A DNA stretch of 64,000 nucleotides from Singulisphaera sp. GP187 (GTDB lineage Bacteria > Planctomycetota > Phycisphaerae > Phycisphaerales > SM1A02), in the NCBI GenBank assembly GCA_945869475.1, contig CAMBOV010000001.1:248001-312000 (forward strand), read 5' to 3'. This document shows, in pieces, positions 60,208 to 64,000 of this stretch. The notes below the pieces were generated by a model. It ran no database searches. It saw only the letters and a list, made by a program, of their open reading frames with translations, and had not been told where the DNA came from. Position 1 is the stretch's first letter. Each line of letters starts with the position of its first letter. The translations under genes were made by a program, and so were the position numbers.

Positions 60208-61429
60208 CTTTCTTCTCATCTGGCTCCCGCATCTGATCGGCATGGGATTCACCTTCGCTTTCGGGGCGTGCGTTGGCAGTTTCGTCAATGTTGTGTCGCT
60301 GCGAACTCCCCAAGGGATGAGTGTCGTTGCGCCGCCAAGTCGATGCGGCGTCTGCGGACGACGATTGACCTGGTACGAAAACCTTCCAGTGATTGGATGG
60401 CTTGCCGCACGCGGTCGCTGCTGGAGTTGTGGCACGACGATCTCGGTGCGCTACATCGCGGTTGAGATCAGCGTCGCGCTCTTGTTTACAGCTGTGTTCA
60501 CACTCGAATACGTCGCGGCTCCGCACGGATGGTGGGGACGAGGTGGAGCAGGATGGTTTCAATCGCACGGCTTCATCGAGACCCTTCCAGCATTCATCGC
60601 GATCGTCGCATTGCTCGGCGCACTCTTCGCGGCGACGCTCACCGACCTCACATCATTCTCGATTCCACTCTCGATCACCCTTGTGCCGACACTGGTTGGC
60701 CTCGCCGCATGGACCGTCCAAGGATTGATGGCGGGCAGCGTGCCCTCTGTTGCGTGGCCCATTCCACTTGCCAGCAGTGAGCAACTCGGCATCGCACTCG
60801 GCGGCGGAGCGGGCATCCTGTGCTCGCTGATCTTGCTCGCCCGTGGCACGATCAGGCGTTCCTTCGAGGACTACCACGAGTACGTCAAAGAAGGCGAAGT
60901 GCTAGCGGACTACCCGCACGCCCGTCGTGAGATGCGTCGAGAGCTTGTCTTTCTCGCGCCTGTCATCGCTGGGATGGTCTGTGGATTCTTCGCCTGCAAG
61001 GCGTTCGTCGACCCGCCTCCACATGCGCTGCAAGCGCTTGGTGGCGCGGCCTTTGGCTACATCGTCGCAGCGGGTCTTATGTGGCTCGTGCGGGTGGTGG
61101 CATCCTTCGCAAAGGGAGTCGAGGCGATGGGAATGGGTGATGTGCATCTCATGGGAGCAGCGGGTGCAACGCTTGGGTGGATCGATCCTGTGATTGCATT
61201 CTTCGTTGCTCCATTCTTTGGATTGACTTGGGTCGCACTCACGGGAGTCTGGGGTGCTCTTCACAAAGGAAGTTCCCGACGAGAGATTCCATACGGTCCT
61301 CACCTCGCACTCGCGATCACTGTGGTCGTGCTGTTGCGTCCTGCAGTGATCGACGTCGGTCGAGTGCTCTTTCCTGGGATTATTTCTTCGAATTCCGCTT
61401 TACATGGCGCATCCTCGAAGGTCAAATAA
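60200..61429 (+). CDS. prepilin peptidase / type IV pilin processing enzyme
   Basis: A 409-residue membrane protease and methyltransferase of the PilD/GspO family. The N-terminal part has FGACVGSFVNVVSLRTPQG, then the zinc-type CGVCGRRLTWYENLPVIGWLAARGRCWSCG (CxxC...CxxC). The active-site aspartates are in LTDLTSFSIP (first) and MGMGDVHLMGAAG (second). It has about seven hydrophobic segments and is longer than usual by about 120 residues, mainly a loop of 60 residues around 220-250 (SFEDYHEYVKEGEVLADYPHARREMRREL). It removes the leader from pilin-like proteins such as that at 10972-11964. ATG 60200 overlaps the xseB end. Confidence 0.92.
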   Translation: MRDFLLIWLPHLIGMGFTFAFGACVGSFVNVVSLRTPQGMSVVAPPSRCGVCGRRLTWYENLPVIGWLAARGRCWSCGTTISVRYIAVEISVALLFTAVFTLEYVAAPHGWWGRGGAGWFQSHGFIETLPAFIAIVALLGALFAATLTDLTSFSIPLSITLVPTLVGLAAWTVQGLMAGSVPSVAWPIPLASSEQLGIALGGGAGILCSLILLARGTIRRSFEDYHEYVKEGEVLADYPHARREMRRELVFLAPVIAGMVCGFFACKAFVDPPPHALQALGGAAFGYIVAAGLMWLVRVVASFAKGVEAMGMGDVHLMGAAGATLGWIDPVIAFFVAPFFGLTWVALTGVWGALHKGSSRREIPYGPHLALAITVVVLLRPAVIDVGRVLFPGIISSNSALHGASSKVK

Positions 61430-61438
61430 CCAGTACGT

Positions 61439-61467
61439 ACACGGATCGTCCGTGTGCCATTAGCACA
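61439..61467 (+). promoter_or_regulatory. overlapping stem-loops in the leader of the OmpA-family gene
   Basis: ACACGGA-TCG-TCCGTGT (61439-61455) is a perfect 7-base palindrome, and TGTGC-CATTA-GCACA (61453-61467) is a second 5-base stem. They share bases 61453-61455, so both cannot form fully. A third small stem GGAG...CTCC brackets the AAAGGA ribosome binding site. There is no T-run, so it is not a plain terminator; it could be an operator or leader control. Confidence 0.4.
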
Positions 61468-61487
61468 ACTCGGAGAAAGGACTCCCG

Positions 61488-62120
61488 ATGAAGAAGACAT
61501 GGATGGTTTGTGGCGGTATCGCCTTGCTCGCCCTCGTGGCGGGCTGTGACAATTCAACTCAAAAACAAAATGGAACGTTGCTCAGCGAGAACGAAACGCT
61601 CAAGCAGCAACTCGCTGATCGCAGCGCTGCTCTCGAGCAGGCCGATCGTGAGAAACAAGCAGCACTTGCGCGCGCAACTGCAGCTGAATCGCAGAAATCT
61701 GCGGCCGAACCAGCAGCAGCAGACGCTGGCGCATTCGCTGGCATCGAAGGTGTGACCGCATCAGCGCACGGATCAGCGATTCACGTCTCGATCGAGGGCG
61801 ATGTGCTTTTCGATGCAGGCAAAGATTCGGTTCGTTCGACTGCCAAGAAGTCTCTCGACAAGATCGTGACGATTCTCAAGGACAATTACAGCAGCAAGCG
61901 AATTGATGTTGCTGGATTCACCGACGTCGATCCGATCAAGTACTCAGCCTTCAAGGACAACTACTACCTCGGATTCGGACGCGCCTACTCAGTGCGCGAG
62001 TACCTGATCAGCAAGGGCATGGACAGCAAAATGATCTCGCTCTCAAGTTTCGGTCCAGATGCTCCGCTCGACACGAAGGCCAAGAGCCGACGTGTTGAGA
62101 TCGTTGTCATCAGCGAGTGA
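61488..62120 (+). CDS. OmpA-family lipoprotein
   Basis: A 210-residue protein. The leader MKKTWMVCGGIALLALVAGC ends in a good lipobox (LVAGC, Cys at 20). A helical stretch of Gln/Glu/Ala-rich heptads follows (about 30-70), then an OmpA C-terminal domain, IDVAGFTDVDPIKYSAFKDNYYLGFGRAYSVREYLISKGMDSKMISLSSFG, which normally binds diaminopimelate in peptidoglycan. The presence of Asp and Arg at the ligand site (FTDVDP... and KSRRVEI) fits. It anchors the outer membrane to the wall, as Pal does. AAAGGA lies seven bases upstream of the ATG. It is convergent with the MCE gene. Confidence 0.9.
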   Translation: MKKTWMVCGGIALLALVAGCDNSTQKQNGTLLSENETLKQQLADRSAALEQADREKQAALARATAAESQKSAAEPAAADAGAFAGIEGVTASAHGSAIHVSIEGDVLFDAGKDSVRSTAKKSLDKIVTILKDNYSSKRIDVAGFTDVDPIKYSAFKDNYYLGFGRAYSVREYLISKGMDSKMISLSSFGPDAPLDTKAKSRRVEIVVISE

Positions 62121-62149
62121 CGCTTCAGTCTTGATGACGAAACTCGCCG

Positions 62150-63064
62150 CTAGAACTTGACACCAAGTCCTTCGGCGCGAATCTTCTGCATCAAGAGTTC
62201 GACTTCGCCCAGTGCGCGTTTGAGACGCGCGGCCGAGTCAACAAGAGCGTTGTACAAATCAGGATTGTTCATCAGCTGACCGACGGTTCCAGTGCCGTCG
62301 GTCGCTGTTTTTGTGAGCGTCTCAATCTGTGCAAGCGTCGTACTGAGTTGGTCGAGCACAGGTTGCAGCGACACCGTGAGCGTCTGCGCATTCCCTTGGA
62401 TTCCCTTCGCCGCCTCGGTGAGCGCCATCATCGTTGCAGTTGCCTGCTCGATGAGATTCTGCGCCTTCCAAACGGCACTCTTCGCATCCGCGTGCAACTG
62501 CTCATCGCCGAGCCATTTCTGCGCCTCCACGGCGAGTTTCTGCACATCGAGCGCAAGCGCGGTGACCGCGCGTGACGCGGTATCGAACCCGCCCAACTTC
62601 TCGGTGATGATGCGCGCCATTCGCTCTTCGATCGCTTCGAACTGCGCCTCGATCACAGCACTGCCATTGCGCGCGAGCGTCGCACCACCCGTCACATAGC
62701 CCTGTGGAATCGAAAGGTCGAGTCGCGCTGTCCCGCCGATGAGGCTGGTCGTGACCGACGCCTGCGCTCCCTCTGGAAGGTCAACCAAGCCGTTGATGCG
62801 CGCCACCAATCGCACTGGCCGTGGATTCGACAGCGGATTCTCGAGCCGCACCGAGACACTCTCGATCGCTCCGACGGGAACCCCCACGAGGGTGACGGGA
62901 CTTCCGTGGCGCAATCCAAGCGCCTGATTCGTGCGAATCTCAATGAGATAGTTCGTTTGCATCGAAAGGTTCAGATCTCCAAAGAGCAGCAGTAGCGCAG
63001 CAAAGCCAGTGAATGCGATGATCGCGACGATGCCTGTAACGAAGTTTCGAGTTGTTTCTTTCAT
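62150..63064 (-). CDS. mlaD: MlaD-like MCE-domain protein
   Basis: A 304-residue protein: an N-terminal membrane helix (FVTGIVAIIAFTGFAALLLLF) and an MCE domain at about 40-125 with IRTNQALGLRHGSPVTLVGVPVGAIESVSV and NPRPVRLVARINGLVDLPEGAQASVTTSLIGGTARLDLSI. A long helical region follows (about 140-300). MCE proteins carry lipids between the membranes together with MlaE and MlaF. The matching ATPase is directly upstream (five-base gap); no MlaE permease or other Mla gene is seen. Start ATG 63064. Confidence 0.85.
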   Translation of the reverse strand: MKETTRNFVTGIVAIIAFTGFAALLLLFGDLNLSMQTNYLIEIRTNQALGLRHGSPVTLVGVPVGAIESVSVRLENPLSNPRPVRLVARINGLVDLPEGAQASVTTSLIGGTARLDLSIPQGYVTGGATLARNGSAVIEAQFEAIEERMARIITEKLGGFDTASRAVTALALDVQKLAVEAQKWLGDEQLHADAKSAVWKAQNLIEQATATMMALTEAAKGIQGNAQTLTVSLQPVLDQLSTTLAQIETLTKTATDGTGTVGQLMNNPDLYNALVDSAARLKRALGEVELLMQKIRAEGLGVKF

Positions 63065-63069
63065 GGGGG

Positions 63070-63870
63070 TCAGTTGTGGCGGGCGGGGACATCATCGCCG
63101 CTCTTGTGAATTCGTGCGAGGTCCTCTGCGGTGATCTCGCCGCGCAGAAACCGACCCGCGACCGGGTCGTTCGTTTCACGAAACTCTTCTGGAGAGCCTT
63201 CGAGCGCCACGCGTCCCTCGTGCAAGAGCACCATTCGGTCGGCAATTCGAAAAGCGCTCACGAGATCATGCGTCACGACGATGCTCGTGATACCCAGAGC
63301 ATCCGAGAGTTTCAGGATGAGTTGGTTGATGATCTCTGAACGGATTGGATCGAGGCCCGTCGTCGGCTCGTCATAGAGCACGACGCGCGGTTCGAGCACG
63401 ACTGCGCGCGCAAGTGCGACGCGTTTGCGTTGCCCGCCCGAGAGTTCGCTTGGCATTTGATCGACCGTCTCAGTCAATCCGACGAGTTCGAGCACGTGCA
63501 TCACTTTGTCGTTGATGAGTCGCTGCACGGTCATCCCATGCTCACACAACGGAAATGCGATGTTCTCGCGCACGGTGAGCGAATCAAAGAGGGCACTCTG
63601 CTGAAAGAGAAAGCCAATCTGTCGGCGCACGATGCCGAGTTCGCGCTCTGGAAGGTTGTCGATGCGGGTTGAGCCAGACCAGACTTCTCCCTTGTCTGGA
63701 CGAAGCAGTCCCACGAGGTGCTTGAGCATCACGCTCTTGCCGCAGCCTGACGCACCCATCACGACCGTGATCTGCCCCTTGGCAAACTCAAGAGTCACCC
63801 CGCGCAAGACTTCATTGCGAACGAAACGCTTGTGCAGATTCACGATTCGCATATCGATCTGACCGCTCAT
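63070..63870 (-). CDS. mlaF: MlaF-like ABC transporter ATPase
   Basis: A 266-residue ATPase. Walker A is VMGASGCGKSVMLKHL near residue 36, then LFQQSALFDSLTVRENIAF (Q-loop), signature ELSGGQRKRVALARA, Walker B RVVLYDEPTTGLDPI and the H-loop IVVTHDLVSAFRIADRMVLL. The QQxALFDSLTVxENxAFPL and MPSELSGGxxKRVALARA patterns are those of MlaF. It powers lipid transport by the MCE protein encoded just downstream. Start ATG 63870. A divergent gene begins at 63902. Confidence 0.92.
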   Translation of the reverse strand: MSGQIDMRIVNLHKRFVRNEVLRGVTLEFAKGQITVVMGASGCGKSVMLKHLVGLLRPDKGEVWSGSTRIDNLPERELGIVRRQIGFLFQQSALFDSLTVRENIAFPLCEHGMTVQRLINDKVMHVLELVGLTETVDQMPSELSGGQRKRVALARAVVLEPRVVLYDEPTTGLDPIRSEIINQLILKLSDALGITSIVVTHDLVSAFRIADRMVLLHEGRVALEGSPEEFRETNDPVAGRFLRGEITAEDLARIHKSGDDVPARHN

Positions 63871-63901
63871 CGTCTCATCCTATGATCGAAAGTCACAAGC
63901 A

Positions 63902-64000
63902 ATGAGACCGTCGCCCAGAGAAATTGTTCTTCAGAGCAGCGTCTTCGCCGTCGAGAGGTTGACCGTCACCCTGCGCGGCGGCGAGGTCGCGCATCGCCAT
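63902..64000 (+). CDS. start of a probable NUDIX ADP-ribose pyrophosphatase (truncated by window end)
   Basis: Only 33 codons are in the window. The frame from ATG 63902 reads IVLQSSVFAVERLTVTLRGGE and runs off the end. This opening, two short beta strands with V-F-x-V-E-x-L-x-V and a GG turn, is like the start of ADP-ribose pyrophosphatase-type NUDIX proteins. No NUDIX box is visible, so this is a guess from the N-end. It is divergent from mlaF with a 31-base gap. Confidence 0.5.
   Translation, partial: MRPSPREIVLQSSVFAVERLTVTLRGGEVAHRH

Noticed and set aside
63893-64000. Minus-strand frame of 36 codons at the right edge (MAMRDLAAAQGDG...).
   Set aside because: It is opposite to a plus-strand frame with a more convincing N-end and has no family pattern; a C-terminal part of a real gene cannot be fully excluded.

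Overview
The window is 64 kb of GC-rich bacterial chromosome with tightly packed genes, frequent 4-base stop/start overlaps and no sign of phage, insertion sequences or CRISPR. The best guess for the organism is a planctomycete of the class Phycisphaerae. This rests on a secreted FG-GAP protein with the doubled dockerin-like tail typical of that group (46254-47876), a pilin-like protein of the planctomycete pseudopilin type (10972-11964), the alternative bacterial GlmU (29340-30590), and a coiled-coil membrane protein heading the mre cluster. This is inference from family knowledge; no rRNA is present to settle it.

Layout. 1-3412: end of a HemW-like gene, then a DPPR-synthase-like UbiA enzyme, an ALG10-like GT-C membrane protein and a methyltransferase, possibly a lipid-linked sugar module. 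3396-8590: DUF1844 protein, SurA-like lipoprotein, then the minus-strand operon prenyl synthase - dxs - yraN. 8646-10957: ExbB-like protein overlapping an FHA-GAF-PP2C phosphatase. 10972-18468: pilin-like protein, ispG, a nucleoside-type MFS transporter, topA and miaA. 18496-25273: pgk, a thioredoxin-like protein, rpe, accD and an Lnt whose reading frame continues into a HEAT-repeat domain. 25288-30590: a promoter candidate followed by a coiled-coil protein, a small membrane protein, mreB, mreC, mreD and an alternative GlmU.

30619-46001: a large FAD/Fe-S dehydrogenase, a lone receiver domain, a POT transporter overlapping a NUDIX hydrolase, an amidohydrolase with a lipoprotein, UbiE/MenG-like methyltransferase, a B12-fold protein without its His, tilS, two related membrane proteins with thioredoxin-like C-ends, gmhA, an SDR epimerase and an MFS transporter. 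46056-54146: tRNA-Arg(CCG), the FG-GAP protein, MazG and HIT proteins, a flavoprotein, and a pair of M14 peptidases of which one has lost its active site. 53415-64000: an ABC exporter-type pair with His-rich loops plus a DUF3299-like protein, recG, xseA, xseB, prepilin peptidase, an OmpA lipoprotein, an MCE protein with its ATPase, and the start of a NUDIX gene.

How it fits together. The window mixes housekeeping (isoprenoid precursor synthesis by the MEP route, DNA topology and repair, tRNA modification, fatty-acid initiation, sugar phosphate metabolism) with cell-envelope functions (lipoprotein acylation, rod-shape MreBCD, UDP-GlcNAc synthesis, lipid transport, pilin processing). The most unusual items are the Lnt-HEAT reading frame with an internal lipobox, the active/inactive M14 pair, the mre cluster with two extra upstream proteins, the MCE/ATPase pair without a permease beside it, and the His-rich ABC cluster.
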